Of a stretch of DNA of 64,000 nt, positions 43,158-52,761 are shown in pieces. The DNA is taken from NCBI RefSeq assembly GCF_003635165.1, contig NZ_ML058616.1, forward strand, positions 411,092-475,091. Direction: 5' to 3'. Every line of letters starts with the position of its first letter. Within the stretch, counting starts at the first letter, position 1. The DNA is from Burkholderia sp. Nafp2/4-1b. GTDB lineage: Bacteria; Pseudomonadota; Gammaproteobacteria; Burkholderiales; Burkholderiaceae. The translations under genes were made by a program, and so were the position numbers. Below the pieces are notes generated by a model that ran no database searches, had not been told where the DNA came from, and saw nothing but the letters and a program-made list of their open reading frames with translations.

Positions 43158-45119
43158 ATGGCCAATTTCACCAAAGATCAAATCATCTTCCGGGGCGAAG
43201 GGAAATTTCGCATCGTCCGCGTACAAGATGACATCGCCCAATTGGAAAACACCGCGACGGGTGAGTTCTCCAACCACAGTGAATCGAATCTCCTGGAAGA
43301 ATATCTGCGGGGGTATCTCCGTACGTCCAACAGCAAGCAATATCAACGCGCCCCCAAACGCAGCATTTTCAAGGATGCATTGGATGCCAGTGTATCCGCA
43401 GGTGAGCCAGGAGATTTCTCGACGCGCCGGCGAGTCAACTATCTTGTAATGCTCGATCGAATGGACGCATTCGCGGGTCACCGATCGGCACTGCGTAAGG
43501 CCATTCAAAAAGTCGCGATAGATCTTGCAGATCCTACTCCACCGCACGAAACCACGGTATATCGGTGGCGCCGCCGGTACCGCATCGCGCGGTGCGATAT
43601 CCGTGCCTTGCTTGATCAGTCAGAGCATCGTGGCGGACAGGGGCGATCACGGCTCGACCCGATCGTGGAAGGCATCATCCACGAAAGCATCGAGACAGCC
43701 CTCCTAAATAGTAAGACTGGCACTGCCGAGGAGGTCTATAACGCAGTCTTCCTCGAAATCGCGCGTAAAAATGCGATGCGTATCGAATCCGAGTGGCTCA
43801 AAGTCCCTTCGCTCCGGACCATTCAACGACGCACCCATGATATCGACGCATACGACCATGCTGTTACTCGGTATGGCGAGCGAGAGGCTCGACGTAGGTT
43901 CGCGGATCAGCATCGCGCACGGAAGGTGTCCCGCATCCTCGAAATTGTCGAGATCGACCACTCACCGGTAGATTGCATATACGCGGATTCAAACGGTGAA
44001 GCGATCGCTCGACCAATGATCACCGTCGTTTTGGATCGATTTTCCAGATGCGTGCTTGGCTTCTGCATCAGCTCGGCCGGGCATGGGGTCCACGCCATAT
44101 TCGAAGCGCTACGGCACGCCATGATGCCGAAGAGCTATCTGCAAGAGCGATTTCCGGAGCTATCTCTGGAGTGGCCATGCCATGGTTGGCCTGAGCGCTT
44201 GCTCATGGACAACGGGCGAGAAATGCACGCTCGTGCAGTCGTCGACGCCATGACCAATTTGGGTGTGATCTGTGAGTACGCGGCGTCACGCGATCCAAAC
44301 GACAAGCCGTTCGTCGAACGCTTTCTCAAGACGTTCAACTACTCCTTCATCCACAAACTTCCAGGAACAACCCTCGCCAAGATTCATCAACGTGTCGGCT
44401 TCAAGGCGGAGGACGAAGCATGCATCACGTTCGAGAAGCTTATCGAAATGGTTCATATCTGGATCACGGAGGTCTATCACAAGCGGCCTCACAAAGGTCT
44501 TGGAGGCCGTGCACCGATCGACGTGTGGAAAGAGGGGGCCTCGGCGAATCCCCCCTTGTTGAAATGCAACGCCGAGGATCTCAGCATCGAGTTTGGCGAA
44601 CATGACGAGAGCGCACTGCAGCACTATGGTATCGACTTCAACACATTCCGGTATGTGTCTCCGGAGCTACTCGTCTTGCGGCGAATGTTGCCCGCAAAGT
44701 CAAAGGTGCACATCAAGGCTCCGTATGAAAACGCCGGTCTGATCTATGTATGGGATCCAATCGAAAACCAATACATCCGCGCCGTTAATACCGACGACCA
44801 GTACCACAACCTAACGGTCGAGCAAGCCAAATTGGTGAAGAACCAGTACAAAAATTCTGACTCTCATCAACGGACCAGGGCAAGCGCTGAAGAAATGATT
44901 CGTGAGATGGCCAACGACGCGATGCGATCGAAGAAGCTTAAGGACCGCAAACGTGGTGCACGTCAAGCTGGCATGACATCGAAGACCGTCAATCGTCATC
45001 CACCGTCTGTACTTGTACCGCGGAGCGACCCACCTCTAGCCATTTTTACGTCGGACTCCGATGAGTTACCCGGATTTGAAGTGGACACCTTCGATGCCGA
45101 GGTCTATCGTGAAAAATAA
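43158..45119 (+). CDS. tnsB: TnsB-like DDE transposase
   Basis: The 653-residue transposase that would join 3' ends to target DNA. N-terminal helix-turn-helix regions (about 100-230) should bind the transposon ends. The DDE catalytic core has D267 (EIDHSP), D351 (LLMDNGRE) and E387 (KPFVERFLKTF). A Mu-type beta barrel and a basic C-terminal tail follow, the latter probably binding TnsC. All catalytic residues are intact. A good ribosome site (CGGAGG) precedes the ATG. Confidence 0.92.
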   Translation: MANFTKDQIIFRGEGKFRIVRVQDDIAQLENTATGEFSNHSESNLLEEYLRGYLRTSNSKQYQRAPKRSIFKDALDASVSAGEPGDFSTRRRVNYLVMLDRMDAFAGHRSALRKAIQKVAIDLADPTPPHETTVYRWRRRYRIARCDIRALLDQSEHRGGQGRSRLDPIVEGIIHESIETALLNSKTGTAEEVYNAVFLEIARKNAMRIESEWLKVPSLRTIQRRTHDIDAYDHAVTRYGEREARRRFADQHRARKVSRILEIVEIDHSPVDCIYADSNGEAIARPMITVVLDRFSRCVLGFCISSAGHGVHAIFEALRHAMMPKSYLQERFPELSLEWPCHGWPERLLMDNGREMHARAVVDAMTNLGVICEYAASRDPNDKPFVERFLKTFNYSFIHKLPGTTLAKIHQRVGFKAEDEACITFEKLIEMVHIWITEVYHKRPHKGLGGRAPIDVWKEGASANPPLLKCNAEDLSIEFGEHDESALQHYGIDFNTFRYVSPELLVLRRMLPAKSKVHIKAPYENAGLIYVWDPIENQYIRAVNTDDQYHNLTVEQAKLVKNQYKNSDSHQRTRASAEEMIREMANDAMRSKKLKDRKRGARQAGMTSKTVNRHPPSVLVPRSDPPLAIFTSDSDELPGFEVDTFDAEVYREK

Positions 45120-46047
45120 CTCCGCGTGTGCAGCAACCGTCCAGAAGATCCGGAAAGAATTCATCAAACTCCCTCACGTCATACGGATAACGGCTTCATT
45201 GGACCGTATGTACGCGTATCAGTGTTGCAACGAGGAAGCCGAGCATCTGATGCTGGTCGGTGAATCCGGGGTGGGAAAGTCTACGCTGCTTTCTCGATAC
45301 GCAGCAGAACATCCTCCGATCGAACACGAGGAGTTCACCGAGGTCCCAGTACTGTACGTGGTGCTGGGTCCCTCCCCCACGCCCAAGACGTTGGCACACA
45401 CAATCCTGCGCGTACTGGGAGACCCGAAATGGAACACGGGCCGGGAGGTGGAGCTGACTGCCAGGCTGGTGTTTCTCATCAAGCAATGCCGTGTCCGGCT
45501 CGTGATCGTCGATGAAGCCAATCACTTGATCGACCGAGGTGGAGAGAAAACGCTCCACACTGCCGCCGACTGGATCAAGCGGTTGGTCGATGCGACGCGA
45601 GTGTCATTTGTACTAGCCGGCGTCCCCAGAATCACGCGCTTGCTCGATACGAATGATCAGCTACGCGAACGCTTCCGGGAGGTCGTCAGGATCGATCGAC
45701 TATCGGTGGCCAGCGAATCCGCCGAGTTCGAATTCCGCAACGTACTTGTGACCTTCAAAAGATATCTCCAAGACCTCCCGGCGATTGACATTTCTGGCAT
45801 TGCGATTACTCGCCTATTTGCGTTCGCGACCGATGGACGTCTTCGTGACATCCGGAGACTCCTGGTGCGCGCAGTCGAACTGGCATACGCACAGTCTGAT
45901 CCCAGATTGACAGACCGGGTTCTCGCGCAGGCATTCCGTACCGTCATCTATCCGGATGCGCCAGACGAACGAAATCCTTTCCATAAGCGATTTGACGAGA
46001 TGCCTCTCGTGAAAGGCGATGAACCCTTTGCACCGGTGGAGCGCTGA
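45109..46047 (+). CDS. tnsC: TnsC/TniB-like AAA+ transposition regulator
   Basis: A 312-residue ATPase that links target selection to the transposase. Walker A is GESGVGKST, Walker B VIVDEANH, followed by the sensor-type ADWIKRLVDATRVSFVLAGVP stretch, as in the TnsC/TniB group. The start is taken as the GTG at 45109, seven bases after GAGG and overlapping the tnsB stop by 11 bases. ATG starts at 45094 or 45061 would add more overlap. The short length is closer to TniB or TnsC of compact Tn7-like elements than to the 555-residue Tn7 TnsC. Confidence 0.88.
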   Translation: MKNNSACAATVQKIRKEFIKLPHVIRITASLDRMYAYQCCNEEAEHLMLVGESGVGKSTLLSRYAAEHPPIEHEEFTEVPVLYVVLGPSPTPKTLAHTILRVLGDPKWNTGREVELTARLVFLIKQCRVRLVIVDEANHLIDRGGEKTLHTAADWIKRLVDATRVSFVLAGVPRITRLLDTNDQLRERFREVVRIDRLSVASESAEFEFRNVLVTFKRYLQDLPAIDISGIAITRLFAFATDGRLRDIRRLLVRAVELAYAQSDPRLTDRVLAQAFRTVIYPDAPDERNPFHKRFDEMPLVKGDEPFAPVER

Positions 46048-46048
46048 C

Positions 46049-47560
46049 ATGATGACGTCCGACACTTCTCGCCCACCACTGTGCCGCCCCAAAATCCTTC
46101 CTGACGAATGGATCGAAACCTATCTTTTTCGCGTCACTAGAGCCAACGGCATTCGCCGCCCAAGGCTCAGTGACATCGAGCGGTTTCGCCCAACGCTTCC
46201 CGTCACAGCCGTGAGCAAATCTGACGGCTATCCAATTTGGGGCAACGCCATGCTACCGCGCTGGAGCGTAGTTACCCGGGTGAACAAGATCCGGTACTGT
46301 CCGGAATGTATGGTTGAGTCTAGGCATATTCGTTCGCGTTGGCGCCTCACACTCTTTGAAGTCTGCACGCTCCATCATGTCCGGCTGAAAGACAATCTCG
46401 CCGAACCCGTGATGACCCGAGGCTATAAGCAAAGCGATAAATACCTGATCACCGATATCACTGACGAGCAGCTCTGGGACGGTGCGGTGTGCCCAATGCC
46501 CAACGAGCGACAGCATGTCGATCGATTGTGGTCGGAGTTTGAACGGCTAATCCTTGGAAGCGATCTATCCGGCGCCTTCGCGCAGCTGACTCACATCTTG
46601 TTTCTGGAGGCCATCCTCGATGCCCTGGCAACCACCATGCCAGAGTTCAAGTCGCTGCCCTTGGACGCACCCCGATCAACCCGCCTGGCCGAATTAGTCG
46701 AGAGAAACCAGTTTTCCTTGGTGCCGGATTCGGATGGAATTCGAGATTTCCTGGATCAGATCACCGATCCGTCGCATCGCGGCGTGGCCCTCGCGCGACT
46801 ACGTCGCATGTTGCTCGATGAGGCCCAAAGACGTACATGTCTTTCTAGCTTACCGATCGCAGACCTAAGGAGGCGGCTTTTGATGGATGGCCAGAAGACC
46901 ATCACCCCGCAAACTCGCGGGCAAGTCCACCCAAGGCACGGCGTACCGGACGGATACGTAAGTTTCGAAAAGGCGACTTTACTCATCGGATGCACCAAGG
47001 ATCTTCTCAAGCATCTCATTCAAGAGGACTTCTCCCATGGTGCCGTCACGGTCCAGCACGGCAACAAACGATATATATTTTTCCCATCCTGGGCAGTAGA
47101 AGCATGTCGCCGATGGTTTGCGTCCGTCGTAACGCACGAGCAGTTGATGACAGAACTGTGCATTACTCGATCCGGGTATATCACGCTATTGAAATCTGGT
47201 TTGCTGAAGCCATTGACGGTCAAAGGACAGGCGTATTTTTACCGAACACATCTCACCAGTCTGTGTCACCGGTTAGAGGAGCTATCGCGACCTTGCCCGG
47301 CTAGCTTCGCGCATTTACAACCGTTGTTCGGAACATGGTTGCCATGGAGGGGACCCTACACATCAAGCTCGTGCGAGATGTTGCAGGACATATTCGCTGG
47401 AAAATTCCCCATCTTCCGTCGACTGGAAAATCCCAGTCTATCTGCTTATTTTATTGATTCGACGGCAATCGAACGGCTACGTCAGTTCAGAATGAATATC
47501 GTCGCCAAACAGGCAAGGCTGGAACGGTCATCGCAGCAACTCTCCTTCTTGCCAGAATGA
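46049..47560 (+). CDS. tniQ: TniQ-family target-selection protein, first copy
   Basis: A 503-residue protein with an N-terminal TniQ domain: PDEWIETYLFRVTRANG, a zinc-binding set YCPEC and CTLHH, and a helical C-terminal half with helix-turn-helix-like segments (SFEKATLLIGCTKDLLKHL and LCITRSGYITLL). TniQ/TnsD proteins recognise the attachment site or partner with other targeting factors. The ATG at 46049 follows a GGTGGAG eight bases upstream and lies just after the tnsC stop. Confidence 0.85.
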   Translation: MMTSDTSRPPLCRPKILPDEWIETYLFRVTRANGIRRPRLSDIERFRPTLPVTAVSKSDGYPIWGNAMLPRWSVVTRVNKIRYCPECMVESRHIRSRWRLTLFEVCTLHHVRLKDNLAEPVMTRGYKQSDKYLITDITDEQLWDGAVCPMPNERQHVDRLWSEFERLILGSDLSGAFAQLTHILFLEAILDALATTMPEFKSLPLDAPRSTRLAELVERNQFSLVPDSDGIRDFLDQITDPSHRGVALARLRRMLLDEAQRRTCLSSLPIADLRRRLLMDGQKTITPQTRGQVHPRHGVPDGYVSFEKATLLIGCTKDLLKHLIQEDFSHGAVTVQHGNKRYIFFPSWAVEACRRWFASVVTHEQLMTELCITRSGYITLLKSGLLKPLTVKGQAYFYRTHLTSLCHRLEELSRPCPASFAHLQPLFGTWLPWRGPYTSSSCEMLQDIFAGKFPIFRRLENPSLSAYFIDSTAIERLRQFRMNIVAKQARLERSSQQLSFLPE

Positions 47561-49260
47561 ATCTCAAACCAATCCATAACGCAGGTTGGCGCTCGCGGGG
47601 AATCGCCCTGTTCGCAGGGCGGTTCCTTGTACGACCTATGGCATGCTCGGATGAAAGCTTCCTTGGCTACCGCCTGCGGGTCGCATTCGCCAACGGAGTT
47701 TCCAACCCTGGCTGGTTAGACTGTCGGGATTGCAGCCTACCCAAAGCTTACGGTATCGCCCGCTGGTGTCCACATTGCTTGGCCGACGCCGGATGCTATT
47801 GGCGCGAGGACTGGTACTCCGGGCCGGCAGCGTGCTTGACGCATCGCTGCTGGCTGACCTCGGTATGCGCCGCGTGCCAGCGAACATTGCGCTGGAAGCA
47901 GGTTCGCTTCGCCATTTGCACATGCGGCGCACCACTGCGAGAAGCGGCCGTCGACAAATTTTCGGCCGAAGTACTGAAGCTGATTGGCGAACAAATTACT
48001 TCGAGTGCTGCCTCGTTGTCTGTTGGGGAACGCTGGAACCTCGCCCGTTTCCTTGGGGCGCTCTCGCAATTTGGGCTGCAGGGCAAGCCATTGAAGAGGG
48101 CGTCGCGTCGAACAGAGAATATCGAACAACTCTTGGTGACAGCAGGCGCATCACTAATCGTCGATCGATCCGCCAGCTTCGAATTGCTTGATCGCCTTCG
48201 TGCGCCTCAGGCGGATATGGATAACGTCCCCTTGTTCTCGGAAGTCTTTCCGCACTTGCTCACCATGCTACGCAAACAATTGAGTAAGGAAGAACATCGG
48301 TGGATGCTGAACATGCTGGACGCATACATTAGCAATTCATCTCGTCGAGGGTCGGCGGTGCTCTGGGAACGAAGGAGCGATACAAGGGGGACGAACACGG
48401 AGTTGCGCAGTCGCCAGAAGACACGGAACTCGGCCGTCACCAATATGCTCGCGCAGACGGGTGAAACCGTACCAGTCCGGCGAACCCCGGCTGGACGGCA
48501 AAAGTTTGCAATCAGCGCCGATAACCTGAAACGTCTTCGGAACACGCAGCGTTCGCTGGTCCCGCTAAAGACAGCGGTCCGCTACGCCGGGATGTCCACC
48601 AGACGCATCCAAGCACTGGCGAAGGCGGGCCTACTTGCTTCACACGAGACACGCATCGACACGAGATCTGTCGATCGATTCCTCAACGACATCACGGCAG
48701 TGTGTGCCCGTGACGGACCGGCAATTGAGGATCCGATCAGCCTGGCCGAGGCCTTACGTCTGTATGTGCCTGTAGACGCGTCTGCAGCATTCTTCAATCA
48801 CCTCGCGAACGGTGCTATGCGCCTTGCCGTCGACAGGGGCAAGCAACCGACGTTGCGGAATATTTTTGCCAACCGCGACGACGTGATTTCCGCCGCGCAG
48901 ATACCGGTCGAATCGGATTCCCCGATATCAATTGTTGAAGCGGCTCGTCGACTCGGCATCAAACAGGAAGTGATGTACCACCTGGTCAACATAGGGCTAG
49001 TCAAGACCCGAACGGCCAAGCTGCGCCGCCGGGCAGCACAAGCTATCGATGTTGATGAGCTGAAGAAATTTGTCGAACAATTCCAGCCACTGCGCACAGT
49101 GGCAAGTGCGATCGGAATCTCCGCTCGCGAGGCACCCGGTTGGGCTCGGCAACATGGTATTGAGATCGTCACCGGGCCATCTGTCGATGGCGGGCGACAG
49201 TACTGGATCCGCAGGCAGGCCACCGCAGATATTTCTCGCAGTGCGGGAAGCGAAGCCTGA
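47557..49260 (+). CDS. TniQ-family protein, second copy (TnsD/TnsE-position)
   Basis: A 567-residue TniQ-like protein that starts in an ATGA overlap with the previous gene. The N-terminal zinc region (CRDC, WCPHC, CLTHRCWL, CAAC, CTCG) is richer in cysteines than in the first copy. The C-terminal half has repeated helix-turn-helix-like segments of the MerR/TnsD kind (LKTAVRYAGMSTRRIQALAKAGLL, IVEAARRLGIKQEVMYHLVNIGLVKTR, ASAIGISAREAPGWARQHG). The array of DNA-binding modules suggests sequence-specific target recognition. The two TniQ copies are clearly not recent duplicates. Confidence 0.8.
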   Translation: MNLKPIHNAGWRSRGIALFAGRFLVRPMACSDESFLGYRLRVAFANGVSNPGWLDCRDCSLPKAYGIARWCPHCLADAGCYWREDWYSGPAACLTHRCWLTSVCAACQRTLRWKQVRFAICTCGAPLREAAVDKFSAEVLKLIGEQITSSAASLSVGERWNLARFLGALSQFGLQGKPLKRASRRTENIEQLLVTAGASLIVDRSASFELLDRLRAPQADMDNVPLFSEVFPHLLTMLRKQLSKEEHRWMLNMLDAYISNSSRRGSAVLWERRSDTRGTNTELRSRQKTRNSAVTNMLAQTGETVPVRRTPAGRQKFAISADNLKRLRNTQRSLVPLKTAVRYAGMSTRRIQALAKAGLLASHETRIDTRSVDRFLNDITAVCARDGPAIEDPISLAEALRLYVPVDASAAFFNHLANGAMRLAVDRGKQPTLRNIFANRDDVISAAQIPVESDSPISIVEAARRLGIKQEVMYHLVNIGLVKTRTAKLRRRAAQAIDVDELKKFVEQFQPLRTVASAIGISAREAPGWARQHGIEIVTGPSVDGGRQYWIRRQATADISRSAGSEA

Positions 49261-49311
49261 AGACTTTGCCTTCGTGGGCCGCTTGAGCCTGCCCTGCCAC
49301 CAGGAGCTTAT

Positions 49312-49929
49312 ATGGGAATCTGGAAATCTCCCCCGGTTGAACTGGAACCCGTCGTGTTTTTGTCCCGCTGGCAGGTTATGGAGACAGACAAGGGTTTCCG
49401 CCATTTCATTGGTCACAACATGGAAACCATGAGCGGGCGGGCAAGCACCCCTATCGTGAAATTTGATCCAGAGACACGCCGCGGGGTCACCCAATCCGGA
49501 AGGATCTACGAACTGATCGCGGAAAGCGGCGTCGACTTCAATGCCAACATTCTATGGAACATTACGTGCGCTGAAATCGGCGTGGCTTCCACGGATGTCT
49601 CATCTGAGTACGACCAAACGCATATCGCCTCCCTGCAACCTGGCGCACCTTTCATTGCCAATCTGTACTACGACGCCGCGTTAAGGTGCCTGGGCGCCAA
49701 TGTGCCGGCCACCCATCAATCTTTTGAGTCACGAAATCCAGGCCTCTTGGCGGACCAGCTATTTGCAATGGGCGTGAGGCAGGGTTACCTACGCGTCCCG
49801 AATTTTGACACGGTCGAAAACCGAATTGAATTTATTGATCTTGTGCGTGCAGTAGAGCGGCGGCTCAATGAATTGGAGCGCGGCTTGCCGCGTGACGCTG
49901 ATGGACCGCCAACCGAAGAACCGTCGTAA
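49312..49929 (+). CDS. Hypothetical protein downstream of the Tn7-like operon
   Basis: A 205-residue protein of unrecognised family. Residues 15-70 contain a beta-rich segment (FLSRWQVMETDKGFRHFIGH, then a GRASTPIVKFDPETRRGVTQSGRIYEL stretch). I recall similar stretches in uncharacterised proteobacterial proteins but can name no family. The gap to the second tniQ is 51 bases, so it may share the operon or be cargo. No signal peptide or membrane helix. Confidence 0.6.
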   Translation: MGIWKSPPVELEPVVFLSRWQVMETDKGFRHFIGHNMETMSGRASTPIVKFDPETRRGVTQSGRIYELIAESGVDFNANILWNITCAEIGVASTDVSSEYDQTHIASLQPGAPFIANLYYDAALRCLGANVPATHQSFESRNPGLLADQLFAMGVRQGYLRVPNFDTVENRIEFIDLVRAVERRLNELERGLPRDADGPPTEEPS

Positions 49930-50012
49930 CGACGTGACGACTTGCCGATATCGAACATCTTGATCTGATGCTAATCAATCTGATCAACCATCTAACCATG
50001 GATCGTGAAGCT

Positions 50013-50807
50013 ATGAAATTGCTCGTCCTGTCCGACCTGCATAACGAATTCGAACCCGCCGTAGCTGACGCGAAGGCCATCGCTCAGTCCGACGTCGTCG
50101 TGCTGGCTGGCGACATCCATACAAAGGACCGAAGCATCGGCTGGGCTCAGGCATTCGTTGACGATCCAGCCAAGCCCGTTATCCTCGTGGCCGGGAATCA
50201 TGAGTTCTATCGGGGACACTTCGACGGTACGCTCGACAAGCTGCGAGATCTTGCGCAGGGCACGAACATTCATTTCCTGGAGAACGATGTGCTTGTGCTG
50301 GGCGACGTTCGTTTTCTCGGGTGCACGCTCTGGACAGACTTCAAGCTGTACGCCAACAACATATCCTCCACGACATGCATGCGGGATGCTCAGCAGGTAA
50401 TGACCGACTTCCGGCTGATTCGCGCGACGTCATCGTATCGAAGGCTGTACCCGACCGATACCGTCCGTCGACATGAGGTGTCGCGCGCATGGCTTCGCAA
50501 TACGCTGAGCGAGCCATTTGCAGGCAAGACGGTCGTGGTCACGCACCACGCACCCTCGGCAAGCTCTATCGATTCGGCATATGACGGGGATTCGTTGACG
50601 CCCGCCTACGCGTCGAATCTGGAACATCTCATGGGAGCCACGGCTTCCCTATGGATTCACGGTCACACTCATACCAGCTCCGATTACATCGTTCCGGGCA
50701 GCGACACTTCTAGTACGCAGGGAACACGCGTGATCTGCAACCCGCGCGGGTATTCGCCCAAGCACCTGAATCCGGACTTCAATTGTGGCCTACTGATCGA
50801 GGTATAA
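50013..50807 (+). CDS. Calcineurin-like metallophosphoesterase
   Basis: A 264-residue enzyme with all the metal-binding motifs of the superfamily: DLHNE near residue 8, GDIH near 35, GNHEFY near 63, THHAPS near 175 and GHTHT near 215. Two metal ions would catalyse phosphoester hydrolysis; the substrate is unknown and could be nucleotides or nucleic acid. The ATG at 50013 gives the family opening MKLLVLSDLHNE; another in-frame ATG lies five codons upstream. It is probable cargo of the Tn7-like element and could be a defence-related nuclease, but nothing in the sequence shows this. Confidence 0.8.
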   Translation: MKLLVLSDLHNEFEPAVADAKAIAQSDVVVLAGDIHTKDRSIGWAQAFVDDPAKPVILVAGNHEFYRGHFDGTLDKLRDLAQGTNIHFLENDVLVLGDVRFLGCTLWTDFKLYANNISSTTCMRDAQQVMTDFRLIRATSSYRRLYPTDTVRRHEVSRAWLRNTLSEPFAGKTVVVTHHAPSASSIDSAYDGDSLTPAYASNLEHLMGATASLWIHGHTHTSSDYIVPGSDTSSTQGTRVICNPRGYSPKHLNPDFNCGLLIEV

Positions 50808-50950
50808 GTCAAGACCGGAACTCAACACGAGTGCAATGACGACGCGCACTTTCACCAACACTGAGTCCCCGGATTTCATCGACGTCGATACCTCCCCGTC
50901 GCACCTCGCAAACATAATTCGCGCGAAAAGCCCAAGGAAACGGTGGATCG

Positions 50951-51850
50951 CTATTCCTGTTCCGACGCCCGATTGTCGGCTGCTATAGCGTCCATCGTTG
51001 ATACGAGGCTCTCCAACAGGTCGCCGTGATACCGTTTCAGGTGCCCGTGAATATTGTTGTTTCGGAGCAGACGGCTCATGAATCCTTTGGCGACGACCAG
51101 CGCGAGCATAGTATCGCCCACTTCCGTCTCAACAGCTTGGCAGTCTTCCCGCAGGCGCTCCATCTCCGCTTCCATGCGAGCTAGATCCTCGGGCGATATC
51201 TCGCTCTTTTTCTTCGGCTTGGCGAAGTCATTCAATCCTTCAGGCCTGGTTGTCGCGAGGATCATCTCCAAGTATGGGACTGTGAACTTGTTCGCCGCCA
51301 CCATCATTTCGGCCGCCTCGATCTGCCGATACGGCTTCATTTTCTTGAGCAGAATGAATATCTTGGGCAGCACCTGCCGGTTCTTGAGGATAGAAACAGC
51401 TTCAGGCGCGACGCCATCGAGCATCGTCGCTCGCTCACGAATACTACGAACGTCGGTCCGTAGGACTTCTGCAATGCGCTCTTCGGACGCGCCTTTCGCG
51501 AGGGCGGCCCGAATCATTTTGTGCTCCTGCACTGCGGACAGGCGATTGATATGCCGATTGAACGTGAATCCCTCATCGTCCGTCGAAATCATGCATGGTG
51601 CTACAGCGCGACCAAGTTGCTTCAACGCTTCAAGTCGCAAACGCCCATCTAGCAATTCATAGTGTCCCAGGCGCTCGGTTGACGGGAAAACGGCCAACGG
51701 TTCGATGATGCCCAACTTCTCAATGGAGGTCATGATCGAGCCAAACTTGCGCGTCAGGACCATCCCCTTGGACAGGGGTGAGCCTGGGTGGATCAGTTCA
51801 ATCGACACCTCAATGATCCGTTCCTCGAAGCCTTGCTTAACGGTCGTCAT
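50951..51850 (-). CDS. RepB-like ParB-fold protein, module 1 (third gene)
   Basis: A 299-residue protein of the ParB/RepB partition superfamily. The ParB-like N-terminal domain has YELLDGRLRLEALKQLG near residue 65 and the HINRLSAVQEHKMI segment where ParB has its ENxxR motif. A helix-turn-helix region (SEERIAEVLRTDVRSIRERATMLDG) and a long helical C-terminus (160-290) follow. Unlike classical ParB, the core box reads GRLR and the partner motif is altered, so CTP use is doubtful. It starts in an ATGA overlap with the ParB-like gene before it. No ParA is present, so plasmid segregation is unlikely to be its job. Confidence 0.8.
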   Translation of the reverse strand: MTTVKQGFEERIIEVSIELIHPGSPLSKGMVLTRKFGSIMTSIEKLGIIEPLAVFPSTERLGHYELLDGRLRLEALKQLGRAVAPCMISTDDEGFTFNRHINRLSAVQEHKMIRAALAKGASEERIAEVLRTDVRSIRERATMLDGVAPEAVSILKNRQVLPKIFILLKKMKPYRQIEAAEMMVAANKFTVPYLEMILATTRPEGLNDFAKPKKKSEISPEDLARMEAEMERLREDCQAVETEVGDTMLALVVAKGFMSRLLRNNNIHGHLKRYHGDLLESLVSTMDAIAADNRASEQE

Positions 51851-52761
51851 GGCAGCAGTTCCTGCGGTAGTCGCGTCGCAACCGCTTCGGGGATGTCCTT
51901 TATCCCCTCTGCGCGGAGCAATGTTCGGAAATGCTCGTCGGACAAAAAGCGTTTGATCGCAGAAATGATCAGCAGCAGACGCTGATCCTGAATTCTCGCG
52001 TTCTGAAGGACGATTTTTTTCCTTCGCACTTCTGTCTGATATGTCCTGAGTAATTTTTGCGGCGTCGTATTGTCCCTGGAATGCAGTCGACCGCTCATCT
52101 TCTTTCCGGTGGCCTCCCGCTTACTTATGATTCGCCGCACTCGAATCAGTTGTTCGCCCTTCAGCGTCTTCGACTCATAGGCGGAAAGCATAGCTGCTTG
52201 CACATCTTCGCTAGACGAGCGCGCGATTTCAACGGCTAGCCACAGTGGCATGTCGCGCTTCTCGACAGCTTGTAGCAGTCGCTGCTCGCCTCTTTCGAGC
52301 AACACAAGAATTCCGCTGATGTAGGCGGGATCCAGGTTCGTCTTTTTTGCGATTTGGTCATTGGTGTAGCCTTTGGCTCGAAGGACTTGCAAGCCGTTCA
52401 TAAGCTCGACTGCCGAATGCCGACGCCGAGCAATGTTCTCCGTCAGTGTGATCAAAAAGCGATCGATTTGACTTGCCTCGACGATGCAACACGGAATCAT
52501 CGTCTCGCTTAAGGCCTTGAGTGCCTCGAGTCGCCCTTGTCCGCATAGCACCTCGTACCAATCTCCTTCCTCGTTCTTACCTCCGTGGGCCACCGTGATA
52601 GGCCGCTTCAGTCCAACCGTGGCAATGTTCTCCACGAGCTGGGAGAAGAAGTAGGGGTTTCGCGTACGCGGGTTCAGCACCCGAAGTTGGTTCGCCGGAA
52701 TTTGCACAATCGCGTCGCTACGTGCGAGTGTGGACCCAAGTCTGTCCAGCCGATCATTCAT
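51847..52761 (-). CDS. ParB-like protein, module 1 (second gene)
   Basis: A 304-residue ParB/Spo0J-like protein. The ParB domain has CGQGRLEALKALSETMIP near residue 75 and LTENIARRRHSAVE near 110, both classical, and a helix-turn-helix (YTNDQIAKKTNLDPAYISGIL). The C-terminal 130 residues are basic and helical. The ATG at 52761 overlaps the recombinase stop by eight bases. Its close coupling to a serine recombinase, with no parA, suggests it assists recombination or its control, perhaps by spreading on DNA near the attachment site. Confidence 0.82.
   Translation of the reverse strand: MNDRLDRLGSTLARSDAIVQIPANQLRVLNPRTRNPYFFSQLVENIATVGLKRPITVAHGGKNEEGDWYEVLCGQGRLEALKALSETMIPCCIVEASQIDRFLITLTENIARRRHSAVELMNGLQVLRAKGYTNDQIAKKTNLDPAYISGILVLLERGEQRLLQAVEKRDMPLWLAVEIARSSSEDVQAAMLSAYESKTLKGEQLIRVRRIISKREATGKKMSGRLHSRDNTTPQKLLRTYQTEVRRKKIVLQNARIQDQRLLLIISAIKRFLSDEHFRTLLRAEGIKDIPEAVATRLPQELLP

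Larger units (their letters stand above)
42509..49260 (+). mobile_element. Tn7-like transposition module tnsA-tnsB-tnsC-tniQ-tniQ
   Basis: Five co-directional, closely packed genes encode a TnsA-type endonuclease, a DDE transposase, an AAA+ regulator and two TniQ-family targeting proteins. Having TnsA implies cut-and-paste movement, unlike Tn5053/Tn5090-type elements that lack it. Two different TniQ proteins suggest either two target pathways or a paired target complex. No CRISPR array or cas gene is in the window. The ends of the element were not located. Confidence 0.8.

Noticed and set aside
50951..52761. A plasmid partition locus
   Set aside because: ParB-fold genes are present, but there is no parA and no replication initiator, and they are translationally coupled to a serine recombinase.
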